This document shows positions 29,821-44,153 of a stretch of 64,000 nucleotides of DNA, piece by piece. The notes under the pieces are model-generated. The model was not told the DNA's origin. It saw only the letters and a list, made by a program, of their open reading frames with translations, and searched no databases. Made by a program: the position numbers and the translations under genes. The stretch's first letter is position 1; every line of letters begins with the position of its first letter. The DNA comes from Paragorgia papillata (lineage: Eukaryota; Cnidaria; Anthozoa; Scleralcyonacea; Coralliidae): NCBI GenBank assembly GCA_035771165.1, contig JAWNZC010000469.1, positions 1,266,001 through 1,330,000 on the forward strand. The letters run 5' to 3'.

Positions 29821-32208
29821 GTGTTTAAAAATAAGCCGTTAAAATATTGTTTTTCAACTTCGTAAAAACATATAACAAACTGCGAGAAATGCCTCTTAAC
29901 AGACTTCAGTTAAAGTCAAATAATTTTCCAAAAGGCTTCGGGAGGAATCGCGTTTTCCGTTCGCGCTATTTTTCAATTGGTGCTCTCCTTTTGAAATTTC
30001 TAGATCCGCTCCTAAGAGCTTTAGTTTGTGATGTTTTCTGTGTGCTGTTGCACTTGTTTTAAATTGTTAAACTTTCTTTTTTTTTTCTTCTTTACTCTGT
30101 GAGAGTTAGAACTGGGATTATATAGAGTAAGGGTTATAAGACAACGTTTTAGGGTTGGTTGGGATAAGATTTTGTTAAACGACATGACCTAGGTTCTTTA
30201 TAAGGGTAAACAATTGAGTGCTGCGTACGTAGTGTTTTGGATAATAGTAAAGTGAAAAGGTAGCAAACTGCCGAGATTTCAGAAACGAAATACTGACGTT
30301 TCGAGCGCAGCCCTGCATCACAGTTTACTTAAGAAAACTGATAAAGGGTATCACTCGAACTGACATCAGTTATTCGTTACTGTCATAAAAGGCTCTGCTG
30401 GAAACATCAGTTTTTCGTTTTTAAAATCTCGTCAGCTTGCCATCTTTTCGTTTTATTAAGCCTGTTTTCCAGTCATCGCAGAAACTGGCTCGCAGCGAGT
30501 ACTTGCATCTAATTAAAAAGAAGTCAGAGTGAAAAACAAGCACTGTGAGTTAGTTTTAATTAGATGTAAGTACTCGCATTGAGCTGCGTGTCAGTTTCTG
30601 CCATGACTGGAAAAGAGGCTTTATAGGTTCTGCTTAGTCTGCTTCGCAGAGATCTCTTCGGCTCCAACACAAGGAATAGCGAGTTTAGAATATAGAGGGT
30701 CTTATAGGCAATGTGGAAAACTAGAAATACAAATAAAAAATGTTTAAAAGGTTGGTGTACTGCTGACTTGAAATACTCATTAAGGAGGACTAACGTTTTT
30801 AGCGTAGGTCCTTCGTCAAAAAGAAATTTGTACTGAAATAAACGTATATACAATATTCTTTTAAATTTCACTACACTATTTCTTTCTCTCCATCCCCCTC
30901 TCCCTCTCTCTCTCCCTCTCTCTCCCCTTCTCCTCTCTCCCTCTCTCTCTCTGATGAAGGATCTTCGCTCAAAACGGTTAGACCTGCTTCGTGAGTATAT
31001 TTCAGCTGTATTCCAACTTTTTAAAAGAATCCCCCGACTGTTTGAACAAGTAGATATGAAAATGTTGGCAATGTCGTCTATCTTGAAAATGCGTTGAATT
31101 TTATCATTTTACCATCTTGAATGATGACGTGAAATGGTTGCAAGCGAAGAGCAGCATGACTACTAGACGTGATTGTTGAAAAAGATTATATTTCGATGGC
31201 TTCAGACTGGCTTTTTTTTTTATAATAAGAAGCATAATGACCTTTTGATTTAAAACTGATCTAAAATTAGAGAATTAGGATTAGAGGGTTAGGATTAGTA
31301 TTGTCACAATGTCACTGTGAGGTCAATAAACCAATTTCTTGCCTGGTTGTTTTCGTGTTTTATTCAACTCTTTTTCGTCGGTGGATATTCCCAGTGAGGA
31401 GTAAAATCGTCTAGCGTTAGCCCAGAGTAAAATACGTAAGACTTGAGAGTCGAATGCCGCTTAGAAATGGTTAAGAGAAAGGTGTGAAAGTTAACTTTCT
31501 TCCTCTAAAACGTTTTCCAGTGTAGATTTGTGCTTCATTCTAGTTCCTTGCATAGCTCTAGTGTCAGTGCTGATAATCGAAAAGTTTTTGGTTTTTTTAC
31601 ATTTGTAGCGTGTCTGTATCTGCCATCCGGAGAAAAATTAGATTTACCGTAAAAAGTGCAAGCTTAATCCAAATTAGAATTTCGGAACTTACTAGGACAA
31701 ATATTTCTTCGCTCCTGAGAACTTTGAACTAATACTTTTCAATACTAAAGAGTAACACCAGGGCTGAGGAAAGAACTAAAGAATAAAACACAAATCTACA
31801 CCGCAAAATGTTTTAGAAAGGAAAGATGTAATTTTTTATAGCTTTTTCCTATCAAGTCACGTCAAATTTCGATGTTCCAGACTTTTAGTTTTAGATACAT
31901 TCTTTAAAAACCAAAAACATTAAAACAATCCGATCTAGCAGTCATTGACAGTCATGCTACTATTTAGTTTGACGTCATTTGACGTCATTATTCAAGATGG
32001 CGCCACTCGTGGTGAAATTAGCTTATACTCGCACATAATCTTTTTGAAAAGTAAATTAGTTTTAAATTTCTTACAAGGCATTTTCAAAATAGACGAAGAC
32101 GTTGACAACATTTTGATGCGAACTTGTTCAAATAGTCGGAGATGCCTTTTTGACATTTTCGATTGGATTTTGATATGAGCGTGCGTAATGTGTTATCAGC
32201 GGTATTAC

Positions 32209-32519
32209 TCAGTAAAATACTTCTATTTCAGTTGGAGTAAAGCTGAAACTTCCGGCCAGAAGAGATTTGGTTTGTGCAGAGCCAGGTTGGTATCCTGGGG
32301 GTAATTGATATGAGTCGCCAAGGTTGGAGTATGATTGTTGGTTGTGATTGGAGTTATCACTGATGCGGAAATCAAAACCTCGACCAAAGGTTGGTCCGTA
32401 GTTAGGATGGCTGTAGATTGCACATTGCTTATCGTGAACGTCGCATTTGAATGCAGGTATGTCGTCTTTATTTTTTAACGAAAACAAAAACGAGGAGTTG
32501 GACTCTATCCAACCTTGAC
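32209..32519 (-). CDS. Gene C exon 3 (TLDc C-half)
   Basis: 311 bp, acceptor TATTTCAG|, stop TGA. Encodes FSLKNKDDIPAF, YGPTFGRGFDFRISD, and the family-typical LLAG...[10 protein letters not shown] end. Confidence 0.88.
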
Positions 32520-35500
32520 CTGAAATAAAATGTAAAACATTTACTCCATGTGTTCATCATATTTTCCTTTACTTCATCATTGACTTTAAAAAACATTTTA
32601 AACCAAAACAAAGAAAATTTTTAAAACAGTTCTGTCATTGAATTCTCTTGAATGTACAGTTTTAGCAGAACATTATAATTTTCTACATGTTTGATATAAA
32701 ATACAGAAATATAGAAAAAAAATTAAACTTCTAAAAACTAAAGTAAGCTTTCATTTGTTTAAAGTGTATATTTACTACTAAATATACTAATATGCTGTAA
32801 TCACAATTAAATATACTATTATAATTATTTCTTTCACTACTCTAAATTATTTTATTGTTACAGTCAAATGGAAATACCTTCCCACTTCTTCTTCTGTAGT
32901 TTGTTGTGTATTACTGTATTTCTGTAGCCACTACCGAAGCATGAGAACATTTTTTGTTGAAAACTGTACATATAAATAGTATAATTTAGCTGTAAATGGC
33001 ATTTATTGATAATACAATGGATATTTATCCCAAATTGATACCAACAGACGAATATACATCAAGAATTGGTGACTTTTATCACTAGACTTTCCTCGTGCTT
33101 CAGTAGCAGCAGCAGAAATACAGTAATACACAACCAACTACAGAAGTGGAAGTGGGAAGGTATTTTCATTTTGACTGCAAATTTAATATTTTTTCTAATT
33201 TATCATGTGTGGTCCTGATTCAAACTTGAATACTAAACTATCAGGAAGTCACTGCATTTTTCATTTTTACAAAAATATCAATATTTTGGCCTATAATAGA
33301 AAATATTTTTATGACTTTTTGAATCTTGTGCTGCAACCTATGCTGTTAACCCATTGCTGCCTTGGATGTCTGAAGGTTTTTCTTTTGATGAGTAAAATCA
33401 TCTGGTATTACTGACAGAGTGAAACAATAAAGGCATCCTTTTGTCTGGCTTGGGTATCCATTAAGTTTGATGTAAAAAGGGAATTGGATGTACTTTATCT
33501 GCCAACAGACTATAAACATATTTCATTTTTGAAAATGTAGAATACTTAACATCAGACACTTCCACAGAGATAAAATCTTAATCCAGGATAGCCTGGGTAG
33601 CTTGTGTATTAAGGCTTGGGTGCTTGGCATGCTTTTACCCATGCAGCACTCCTACAGAGGGACACTTTTTAAAATGTTTGGACAGTGACTTTTACATGAA
33701 CAACCTCAGCAAAATATCATCTTCAAACAACAACAAAGGTTTTTCCCTTTCTGATGTTTCTTGATTTCTGTCAGCTGTTGTTTTTTACTCGGGCTACCTG
33801 TGGTAGAACGAGTCTAGGTTTCGGCTCCGTTTGTTTTTATTTTTTTTCGCCACACAAAATTGCAAAATTGTGCAATACCTCCCATATATGGAGCCTAGAC
33901 TTCGAGTGTTCGATCGCTTTGAAAATTAATTGACAGTCATGTTCCTATTCTGTGGAACTTTGTATCAAGCACATCACTGATCAACCATATAAGCAACTTA
34001 TTTGGAAAACCTACCAACAATTTTGTCAAAGGTAATAAAGCTCGCCGAAGGTGTTGCATCCAAGTGGCAACCGAACAACTGAGACAACGATATACAGTAT
34101 ATTTTTCTCATGGCTAACAATCTGGATCTTTATATTGGCAGTGCGATGTTCATAGCTTTTCCACTTGGCTTACAAAATCCAAGATGTGAGAACACAAGGA
34201 ACATTCATGAAGATGACAGACTTTGAGGAAACAGTTTGTTGACATAATTAGTAAACAAGTTTTATATTTGTTATGCTGAGTAGGAAGCTTGTATACACAA
34301 TTACACATGTATGTAATAGATTAAGCATGAGCAGTCGATCTGTATCTGATTTCCAAGGTGAGCTGGAAGTGAGCTGTAGTAAATCACATATAGATTGGCT
34401 GCGAATGCTTTATCGTACTTATCAAATGGACACATCTAAATAGCCATGTTTTCAAACTATTTTTCAAATTGGAGTGATTTTAGCTAAGTAAATTGAGGGA
34501 AAAGTTTATGTAAGCTTAAAATCAGGACAAATCTGTATGTGATTTACAGATATTGATTAAACATTAATTTATTTTGAATTTTCCTTATGAATTATTAATG
34601 AATTTGATAAGTTCTATGTACCATTTGTGTTTTTACCGACTGTTGCTTGTCTTGAGTTTGGGATGGGCGATGGACAGTAGCTTTTAATATTGATCCATTA
34701 GGATTTATATTCAATGTTGTTAGTGCTTTGAACCTAGAGTATGTAATTTCGTCACAAGTATGTTATCGATATCTTGATGTTCATTTTGATATAAATTTTG
34801 ATGCATAGATTGAGTAAAAATATATTCATCATAAAAATAACTTTGAACCAGTCATGTTCCTCATATACATACAGTAATACTTTAATGACATATCAGCCAT
34901 TATAACATCAACAGCCAAGTGTGTATTATATGCTGATGGTACCAAAATCTGTGGAGAAATTACAGCGACTGACATTCACGTACAGGCTACAGTACCGGCA
35001 GTGCTGCAGAGTCGAAGAGCCTTCCCAACATGCTCTAAAGCAAACATGCACATGGAATCAGGATTCATGTTGTATGAAGATTGCATAGACGTAGGGTGTG
35101 GGTATATTTTACTAGTCACCTATTGCATATTTGCTAGTGCACCTGGCCTACACACGTGAAGTTTGGGCACCTCAGACAAATGAATTTTAGTCCCCGTATG
35201 TGGGACAGAGAAGTCCCCTAGGCTTCAGGATCACCTAAATTCTAGACACTTTGACAATTCAGGATAATCCTGTTCACCAATGTGAAGTATGCACCACATT
35301 CAGCCTTCGATCTGATCTTCCCCGGCCCACTCCCACCTCTTACCTCATGCGTTATAGAGACCTGCACATTTTTCCAGTAGCCCGAGTGAACACCTGACCC
35401 AGGTGTCTTGTTTAACTATTGTACAAGTTTTGTTACTTATTTTTCTCAAGACATGCAGATATGATGATTGGTTCTTACAACTACGTCCACCAAAAAATTT

Positions 35501-36106
35501 TCATGGCCTTGTGCACCAAATTAAATTTTTTTTTTTATGGTCAGAACTTGAAACCCTGGCTACATACAAAAGCCTGAAGCTTGTGTGCAGCTGTGCTGAC
35601 TAATTCCATAGAAAGTGATGATAAAGATTTTCTATGACAGACTATATATGTGTTTTATAGTATGGTGTTGAAACATTTTTGAACAATTTTGAAGTTAAGA
35701 ACATACCTGCCCAGTTCTGGTCTGTATATCCACCACAAATATAATCTCTGACTTTCACTAAAGTCACTGTAGGTCCCTTATTGTCACAACATCTGTGAAA
35801 ATCTTGCCCTCGCCATCCATCTCTGCTAGCTCGATAACAAAGACGCCATTGAAACTGATCATCCAACCATTCTTTCATTTGACTTTTATAATCATTTTTC
35901 CCTTTCAGAATGATGGAGTTACTCAATAAATCACAAGGCATAGGATGATCAGCTAAATAAAGTTACACATGAAAATTAAACATAATTTAATTTAAAGAAT
36001 CTTAAAATTCTCATTTCTTTTGATCATAATCATTGACTTTCTTTGAAAACAATTGGTTTTAGATTTCAGGATTTTTTCTTACTGACTTAAGATTGAATAT
36101 ATAGAT

Positions 36107-36142
<36 letters not shown>

Positions 36143-39100
36143 CTTTATTAGTAATACCTTTGCAGCTGAAAGCTGAATTGCGTAATACTTTACAGGATAA
36201 AAATTTTATAGTAAAATAATTAGAATAAATTAAGATAAATATCACTATCTATGTATAAAATTTTTGAATTAATCTATATACTATTACTATAAATAAAACT
36301 GTTCTTGAGTCTATTAGTTTTGCATATTGGCACATTGAAGCTTCGCTTTCGTCGTAAGTTCACATCACAAGTGTTAGGCTCAGGTAGTAGACTGTGTAAC
36401 TTATGGTTCTCATTACTAGTTATTTCATTAAAGAGGTTAACTGTTAAGGTTTTTCTGCGGTCATAGAGTGTAGTTAGGTTACTTATTGCTAAGGCATCAG
36501 CATAGGTGACTTGAGAAGAGATTATTCTTAGTGCACGCTTTTGCAATCGTTCTAAGTCATTCGATAAATATTGCGGTAGTCCGTTATGGAACACTGGACA
36601 CGCATACTCAGTAATAGGACGTATGCATGTAATATAGAATATCAAGAGCTCTTTTGTTTGTACATTTGCTCTTTTAAGTTGTCTTAAAAAATAAAGTCTG
36701 GTGGACACCTTACGTATGATTTCTGAGACGCGACAGTTCCATTTTACATCATTTGTAATGTTCAATCCGAGAAGTTTAATATTAGGAACTACTTCGATAG
36801 CTTTTTCATTGGTTTCAACGGGAGCGAAAACGGGGTCTTTCTTAGCGAATGAGATCCTCAGCTCTTTACATATTTCTCTTCGTTTAACTGGAACCTGTTC
36901 TGGCGAGACTTCGTAGCTAGTTCTTAGACAGCATTCTGAATGTTGCTTAATTCGTCCTTATGAACAGGTTCAGCGATCGTTGTGTCGTCCACGTATTTCC
37001 ACATATTCAATATCGTCGATCATCAGCACAAACAGCCACGGCCCTAGTTTGGTTCCTTGTGGGACTCCGGCAATGATATCTTTCCATTCTGATTTACAGT
37101 CACGTTCTAGTTTTACTCTCTGCTTACGACAACTCATATGGTTGCGCCGTTACCATCTGTGTGTTTGGTCCACGTGTGTATCATACTAATAAGGGCATGC
37201 GTCGTTCATGACTTAGGGACGCATCCAAATTGGTTGGCACCAATTTTCTTAAGTATTGCTGGTTTCACATCCTAAGCCCCCTCCCGCTAATAAGCCCCTC
37301 CATCCGATAACACCCCTCCCTCTAATAAGCCCCCTCCCTCTAATAACCCCCTCCCTCTAATAACCCCCTCCCTCTAATAAGCCCCTCCCTCTAATAACCC
37401 CCTCCCTCTAATAAGCCTTCCCTCTAATAAGCCCCCCTCCCTTTAATAACCCCCTCCCTCTGACAACCCCTCCCTCTGATAATCTGATAACCCCCTCCCT
37501 CTGATAACCCCCTCCCTCTAATAACCCCCCTCCCTCTGATAACCCCCTCCCTCTAATAAGTCCCCTCCCTCTGATAAGTCCCTCTCTCTAATAAGCCCCC
37601 TCCCCCTAATAAGTCCCCTCCCTCTGATAAGTCCCTCTCTCTAATAAGCCCCCTCCCCTAATAAGCCCCCTCCCTCTAATAAGTCCCCTCCCTCTGATAA
37701 GTCCCTCTCTCTAATAAGCCCCTCCCTCTAATAACCCCCTCCCTCTAATAAGCCTTCCCTCTAATAAGCCCCCCTCCCTTTAATAACCCCCTCCCTCTGA
37801 TAACCCCCTCCCTCTGATAACCTGATAACCCCCTCCCTCTGATAACCCCCTCCCTCTAATAACCCCCTCCCTCTGATAACCCCCTCCCTCTGATAACCCC
37901 CTCCCTCTAATAACTCCCTCCCTCTGATAACCCCCTCCCTCTAATAAGTCCCCTCCCCCTAATAAGCCCCCTCCCTCTAATAAGCCCCCTCCCCCTAATA
38001 AGCCCCCTCCATCCGATAACACCCCTCCCTCTAATAACCCCCTCCCTCTGAGAACCCCCTCCCTCTAATAAGTCCCCTCCCTCTGATAAGTCCCTCTCTC
38101 TTAATAAGTCCCCTCCCCCTAACAGGCCCCCCCCCCCCCCGCTCTAAGCCCCTCTCCATCTAATAAGCCCCATTCCTCTAATTAGCTTCCTCCCTCTACA
38201 GTAATCATATTCTACGATCTTACCTATTTCTCCCAATTTCTCCAGAATATCATCAACATCCAAGTCATCTATTTTCTCACTTTCATATTCAATCTTGCCA
38301 TCATGCACAGGCTTCAAATTCTTTGGAATCTCATTCTTGACATGTTCAATATTTTCTTCAATCATCTTCTGAGAGGAAAGTACTTCTTCAATGCTGCCTT
38401 TCTCCAAAAGACTCCTTGGTAGACCAACTGAGTTATTCACCTTCTCAACATAACTCTTTATGCCATCCTCTTGTTTGCTCAGATCTGTGTGCATTTCATT
38501 ATAAATCTTGTCTACTTCGTTAATCATAAGCTGAGCTTTCTCGTCTAGCTTCTCCGAGACTTTTTTCAAGATGTCTTCTTTCTGTTGAGTGATTCTGGCC
38601 TTGACTTTCTTGGCGTTCTCTTCAAGGAAGTGTGTGACCTTGCTGATGGCTTCCAGTGCTTCCTTGGCCTCAGATAATTTCTCGTCTAAAGTGGCACAGC
38701 CTGATCGTAATGCTTCTCTTTGCTTTTCAGCCACTTCGTCAACCGAGAGACATGAATGATTTTGTTTGATGTGATTCAAGAGCATACAATGACTACAGAT
38801 CAGTTCTTTGCATGTCTCGCAATAGAACTTAAGGGTCTTGTTGTCATGTTTCTTGCAGTAAAGTTTTGCTCTGATCTTGGCTTCGTTCTCAGCTTGACTC
38901 AACTCGTTTATTGATAGCACAGTGTGTTTCTTGTTGCTTGGCCATCTCTCGTGACACGCGAGACATTTTTCGCACATGAACATCTCACAAGTTGTACACC
39001 GACTAACGGCTGGCTCTTGGCAATGAGAACATTTAGAAACCTTTGCTTGCCGTTGAATCGCCATGACGTCTAACATATTTCGGATAAAATGACTGCTCGC

Positions 39101-39349
39101 CATTCCTGCTACTTCATCTTTTGGTTTCACATTAAATTCTGACCGACATGTCGGACAGTTGAATACTTCAATCTCTTTACCAGCTGCTTCCTCACGATGG
39201 CGTTTTACAAACTTCTCTAAACAGATTTTGCAAAAAGAGTGAAAGCAAGGCAATGTTCGTGGTTCGTTCAAAGTTTCTAAGCAAATGGAACATGTGAGTA
39301 AGGATTCTAGTTCATCAGCTGGAACGGCGACGGTTGGAGAAGTAGCCAT
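32209..39349 (-). CDS. Gene C: complete TRIM-TLDc protein
   Basis: Exons 39349-38224, 35952-35707 and 32519-32209 join in phase 1 and give about 560 aa. RING ligands are as in gene B (C20 to C68); then two B-boxes, coiled coil and TLDc. Exon 1 has the same length as in B, and the proteins are nearly identical there. Exon 3 belongs to the C/D type (KNKDDIPAFKCDV). Intron 1 (2.3 kb) is inflated by a LINE fragment and a CCCTCC minisatellite; intron 2 (3.2 kb) shares its right-hand 480 bp with A and D. TLDc core residues vary (GRGFDF in place of GGGHDF). Likely E3 ligase activity follows from the TRIM family; target unknown. Confidence 0.9.
32520..35706 (-). other. Intron 2 of gene C
   Basis: 32520-33600 is shared with D (53283-54300), the last 480 bp also with A. 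33600-35640 is mostly unmatched within the window; apart from short hairpins (e.g. near 33805-33900) I see nothing in it. Confidence 0.6.
35707..35952 (-). CDS. Gene C exon 2 (TLDc N-half)
   Basis: 246 bp, acceptor TTATTTAG|, donor GGCAG|GTATG. Differs from B at conserved TLDc positions: YRASRDGWRGQDFH and VKVRDYICGG. Confidence 0.88.
36101..37270 (-). mobile_element. Truncated CR1/L2-like LINE, RT remnant
   Basis: Ends at 36101-36141 in a (TATC)n tail (minus orientation). The minus frames include a C-terminal RT block (36274-36765, RLYFLRQLKRANV, LQKRALRII), and upstream GVPQGTKLGPWLF and VDDTTIAEPV motifs in broken frames near 36970-37080. The FD-RKAFD region appears deleted. It sits in gene C intron 1 and differs in sequence from the LINE at 9-13 kb. 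Confidence 0.8.
37271..38150. repeat. CCCTCCCTCTAATAAG minisatellite
   Basis: About 0.9 kb of 14-18-bp units alternating CTAATAAG, CTGATAAC and CTAATAAC cores with CCCCTCCCT. Lies in gene C intron 1 next to exon 1; its seed is visible in gene B intron 1. Confidence 0.95.
38224..39349 (-). CDS. Gene C exon 1 (RING, B-boxes, coiled coil)
   Basis: 1126 bp from ATG in ACAATGG to AAATAG|GTAAGA. Reading through the donor would add an artefactual tail ending in satellite-derived RGMGLIRWRGA. Confidence 0.9.
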
Positions 39350-39448
39350 TGTAGACAACGTTTTCTTCAAAAAGTGTAGTAGTTTCTTGTAAACTTAATC
39401 AGCAGGCAAAACTGGAAATCGTTTGACTCACTTCAGGTCTTGGAGATC

Positions 39449-39540
39449 TTTCTTTCGCTTTCACAATAGTCAATTCTCAGTAAATGGTAATATGATTCCT
39501 TATTTCACGGTAAACTATGTAATATCCTGCTGTGATTGGT
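39449..39540 (-). promoter_or_regulatory. Gene C promoter: ISRE-like and CCAAT blocks
   Basis: Minus strand GAAAGCGAAAGAAA (39462-39449), about 100 bp before the ATG, and the shared CCTGCTGTGATTGGT at 39526-39540. Upstream similarity to gene B's flank extends to about 39860. Confidence 0.55.
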
Positions 39541-39944
39541 ATTTCCGGTATATATATATCCATATTCTTATATGGCCTAATATTATTTCGTTGGAGGAAT
39601 TCGCCCTGGCCTGCACCACATGCATACCAGTACATGCGTATTAAACAGTACCTAGCAACGCGATTAGGTACAAAAGCTTTCTTTTTATCTTAATTTAACG
39701 TGTAAAGCAAGGCGATATAACACAAGAGGTTTTATTTACATGTGCGATTACATTTAAAGATGCATTCAACCATGTGATTTATTCCTGCATTTCATTATGT
39801 TAAACACCGCTAATGCCAATATATCCGGTCTCACAATACCTGGGGGGGGGGGTATTAAACGAACGAACAAACGAATTAAATCTTATTACATCATGGTAAC
39901 ACATGAAAAGTATTTTTACTGTTGCCTTTAGGATGTTATCATTA

Positions 39945-42572
39945 TATTATCATCATCACCACCACTATCGATCATCACCATCAGTGCCATCAATCACCAT
40001 CCACCATCACATCAACATCATCACAACCACACCCACCATTACCACCACCACCATTACCATCACCACCATTACCACCACCACACTATTACCACCACTACTA
40101 TTGCCACCACCACTACCACCATAGAACCCATCACCACCATTACCACCAATTACCACCACCATTACCACCACTATACCACCACCATTACCACCATTACCAC
40201 CACCATTACCACCCATTACCACCACCATTACCACCACCATTACCACCACCTATTACCACCACCATTACCACCACCACTATACCCAACCACCACCAACCAC
40301 CATTACCACCACTATTACCACCCCCATTACCACCACCTTTACCACAACTATTCCACCACCATTACCCACCCACCATTACCACCACCATTACCACCACCAT
40401 TACCACCACATTACCACCACCACCACCACCATTACCACGACTATTACCACCACCATTACCACCACTTACCACCACCACCATTACCATCACTATTACCACC
40501 ACCATTACCACCACTATTACCACCACCATTACCATCACCATTACCATCACCATTACCATCACTATTACCACCCCGATTACCACCCCCATTACCACCACTA
40601 TTACCACCACCACCATTACCACCACTATTACCACCACCACTATTACCAGCACCATTACCACCACACCACCACCACCACACCACCACCACCACCCACCACT
40701 ATTACCACCACCTATTACCACCACTATTACCCACCATTACCACCATTACCACCATTACCACCCCATTACCACCACCATTACCACCACCATTACCACCACT
40801 ATTACCACCACCACTATTACCAGCACCATTACCACTCACCATTACCACCACTACCACCACTATTACCACCACCATTACCACCACTATTACCATTTACTAC
40901 CACCATTACCACCCCCATTACCACCATTACCCACTACCCACTATTACCACTATTACTACCACATTACTACCACTATTACCACCACCATTACCACCTCATT
41001 ACCACCACCATTACCATTACCCACTACCACCACCATTACCACCACTATTACCACCACCATTACCACCACTATTACTACCACCATTACCACCCCCATTACC
41101 ACCACCATTACCACCACTATTACCACCACTATTACTACCACCATTACCACCACTATTACCACCACTATTACACCACCATTACCACCACCACCATTACCAC
41201 CACTACCACCACTATTACCACCACCATTACCACCACTATTACCACCACCATTACCATTACCACCACTATTACTACCACCATTACCACCCCCATTACCACC
41301 ACGATTACCACCACTATTACCACCACTATTACTACCACCATTACTACCACTATTACCACCACCATTACCACCTCTATTACCACCACCATTACCATTACCA
41401 CCACTATTACTACCACCATTACCACCACTATTACCACCACCACTATTACCACCACCATTAACACCACCACCATTACCACCACTACCACCACTATTACCAC
41501 CACCATTACCACCACCATTACCATTACCACCACCATTACCACCACTATTACCACCACCATTACCACCACCACCATTACCACCACTATTACCACCACCATT
41601 ACCACGACTATTACCACCACCATTACCACCACTTTTACCACCACCATTACCATCACTATTACCAACACCATTACCACGACTATTACTACCACCATTACCA
41701 CCACCATTACCAACACCATTACCACCACTATTACCAACACCATTACCACCACCATTACCACCACCACCACCGTTATCACCACTATTACTACCACCATTAC
41801 CACCACTATTACCACCACCATTACCACCACTATTACCATTACCATTACCACCACTATTACTACCACCATTACCACCACTACTACCACCACCACTATTACC
41901 ACCACCACTACCACCACCACTACCACCACTATTACCACCACCATTACCACCACTATTACCATTACCATTACCACCACTATTACTACCACCATTACCACCA
42001 CTACTACCACCACCACTATTACCACCACCACTATTACCACCACCACTACCACCACCACTACCACCACTATTACCACCACCATTACCACCACTATTACCAC
42101 CACCATTACCATTACCACCACTATTACTACCACCATTACCACCACTATTACCACCACCACTATTACCACCACCATTACCACCACCCCATTACCACCACTA
42201 CCACCACTATTACCACCACCATTACCATTACCACCACTATTACTACCACCATTACCACCACTATTACCACCACCATTACCACCACCACCATTACCACCAC
42301 TATTACTACCACCATTACCTCCACCATTACCATTACCACCACTATTACTACCACCATTACCACCACTATTACCACCACCATTACCACCACCATTACCAAC
42401 ACCATTACCAACACCATTACCACCACCACCACCGTTACCAGCACTATTACCACCACCATTACCACCACCATTACCAACACCATTACCACCACCACCACCG
42501 TTACCAGCACTATTACCACCACCATTACCATGACTATTACCACCACCATTACTACCACCACCACCATTACTA
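39945..42572. repeat. TTACCACCA satellite array, left block
   Basis: 2.6 kb of ATTACCACCACTATTACCAC-type units built from 9-bp TTACCACCA. The long open frames on both strands (up to about 900 codons) are pure repeat. The array continues at 47988 after the Gypsy element. Confidence 0.95.
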
Positions 42573-42847
42573 TTGTGTCTTAACTTTTATTCAACAATCA
42601 CTTAGTATTTAATCCTCTAGCTCGTAATATCTAAACTCAACTAAAAGGCTTGTCTACAAACTGAAAACCTATATCTAATACTTAATTAGAAATCACACCA
42701 TAATCCTTAATCGTGTCCGTTTCCATAATTAGTTAATCACATTAAATCACAACATCTCCCTTTACCACTGAATATAATATCTATAATCTAAATATAAAAG
42801 ACCAGGCTTATTGTCAATGTAATTACGCTTCAAATAACATGTTAAAC

Positions 42848-44153
42848 TTAGCGCGCGTCAAAATGTTTAATTGTCCGATTTCCAAAGAAATCAGGTCGAC
42901 GTCGATTTCTCCGTGGATATCTTTGCTGGGCTTCGGGTGTTTCGTCTAGCACTGGCTGAGGTCGATCTCGTTGGAATTCCTCATCTTCGTCGTCTGCACT
43001 TTCGCCCGTGTGATCATCGTCGTCGTTGGCAATTCCATCAAACTTTTTGAAATGCGAAATGTGCCTTGTAATACGCTTGCCAGCTCTCTCAGCAGTGACA
43101 GAAGAACCGCTTATTACCACCACTTTATAAGGTCGAGGATCGTAATATGTTGAAAACTTATTCTTCTTGGCTTGTTGAACAAGAACAGTATCACCAACGA
43201 TAACGCTCGATGGTTTTACTCGTATTTTCTTGTCAACGTAAAGTTTCGTTTTTCGTTTCTTTTCTTCACACCTCTCTTGGATCTTTTGCTGGGTCTCTGT
43301 CGAGTCAGCGCTTTTAGGAATAACTGTAGGTATTCCACTGCGAATAACACGACGGAACAACAATTCTGCTGGGGCTGCCCGCTACACCAGTCGTTGTGTG
43401 CGGCGTTGAACGATAGCTTAATAGAAACTTATAGATAGCTCGATGCCAATCTTCTCCTTGTAGTTTTGCAGCTCGAATGGCTTTGTTCAAAGGCTTCATG
43501 AATGATTCCACCTGCCCATTTGCTTGAGGCCAAAGCGGAGTTACCCTGTGGTGTTTAATGCCGTTGTCTTCGAAATACGCGTTAAGTTCATGGCTTTGAA
43601 ATGGAGGGCCATTGTCAGAAGTGATCTTATCCGGCATACCGTGGGTGGCAAATATTCTGTCCATTTTGGATATCACCATTGATGCTGTTGTGGATTTCAT
43701 GATGTCGACTTCGGGGAACTTTGAATAAGTGTCGATGAGCACTAACAGCATTTCCCCTGTGGGAAACGGACCACAGAAATCCATATGGAGATGGCTCCAT
43801 GGTTTCGTAGGGGTTTCTGTGATGTGCTGTGGTGGTGGTGGAGTAGCTGTGGTTATTGCTTGACACGCGAGACATGTTTTGACAAGAGTTTCGACATCTT
43901 TGTCAATATTTGGCCACCAGACTTTGGTTCTGAGGAGTTGTTTTGTTTTCACCACCCCTTGGTGTCGTTGGTGGGCTAGTTTCAGGGTTTTTTGTTCGGA
44001 GTGTGGAAGGCATAACGATACGGTTTTCGCGTAGGAGGACGCCGTTTGCTGTAACCGATAACTCATGGCGTAGCTTGTAAAATGGTTTAGTGTTATTGTT
44101 CCGCCATTTGTCTGTCTGAAATGCTTGGATGACTGCGCATAACTCGGTATCAT
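42848..44153 (-). pseudogene. Gypsy integrase and C-terminal GPY/F-like region
   Basis: HHCC zinc module (HQRHQG...CLACQ), catalytic D-D-E: the first Asp in MDFCGPF, the second in TSDNGPPF, the Glu in NGQVESF. A frameshift near 43350 separates this from a basic C-terminal part (42848-43363) with YYDPRPYKVV, the GPY/F module. Confidence 0.88.

Larger units (their letters stand above)
28266..32208. other. Left part of the gene C duplicated unit, no gene seen
   Basis: 28266-28640 includes a TTAA-AGGGTATTGG end that looks like half of a TTAA MITE. From about 28646 the sequence matches the D unit: 28646-28930 with 49529-49820, and 29838-32208 with 50600-52968. C-specific insertions lie at 28963-29212 and about 29311-29820. 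Short frames shared with D (e.g. about 29847) have no recognisable domain. Confidence 0.7.

Noticed and set aside
29847..30062. 71-codon frame conserved at 50617-50886
   Set aside because: Shared only because the C and D units are duplicates; no domain, and the D copy is open to a different length.
27934..32208. Further CNOT1 exons downstream
   Set aside because: I looked for the next conserved helices on the plus strand and recognised none.
39922..42612. 896-codon plus-strand frame and matching Val/Met-rich minus frames
   Set aside because: They translate the TTACCACCA satellite in every frame; composition is pure His/Tyr/Pro/Leu or Val/Met repeat with no domain.
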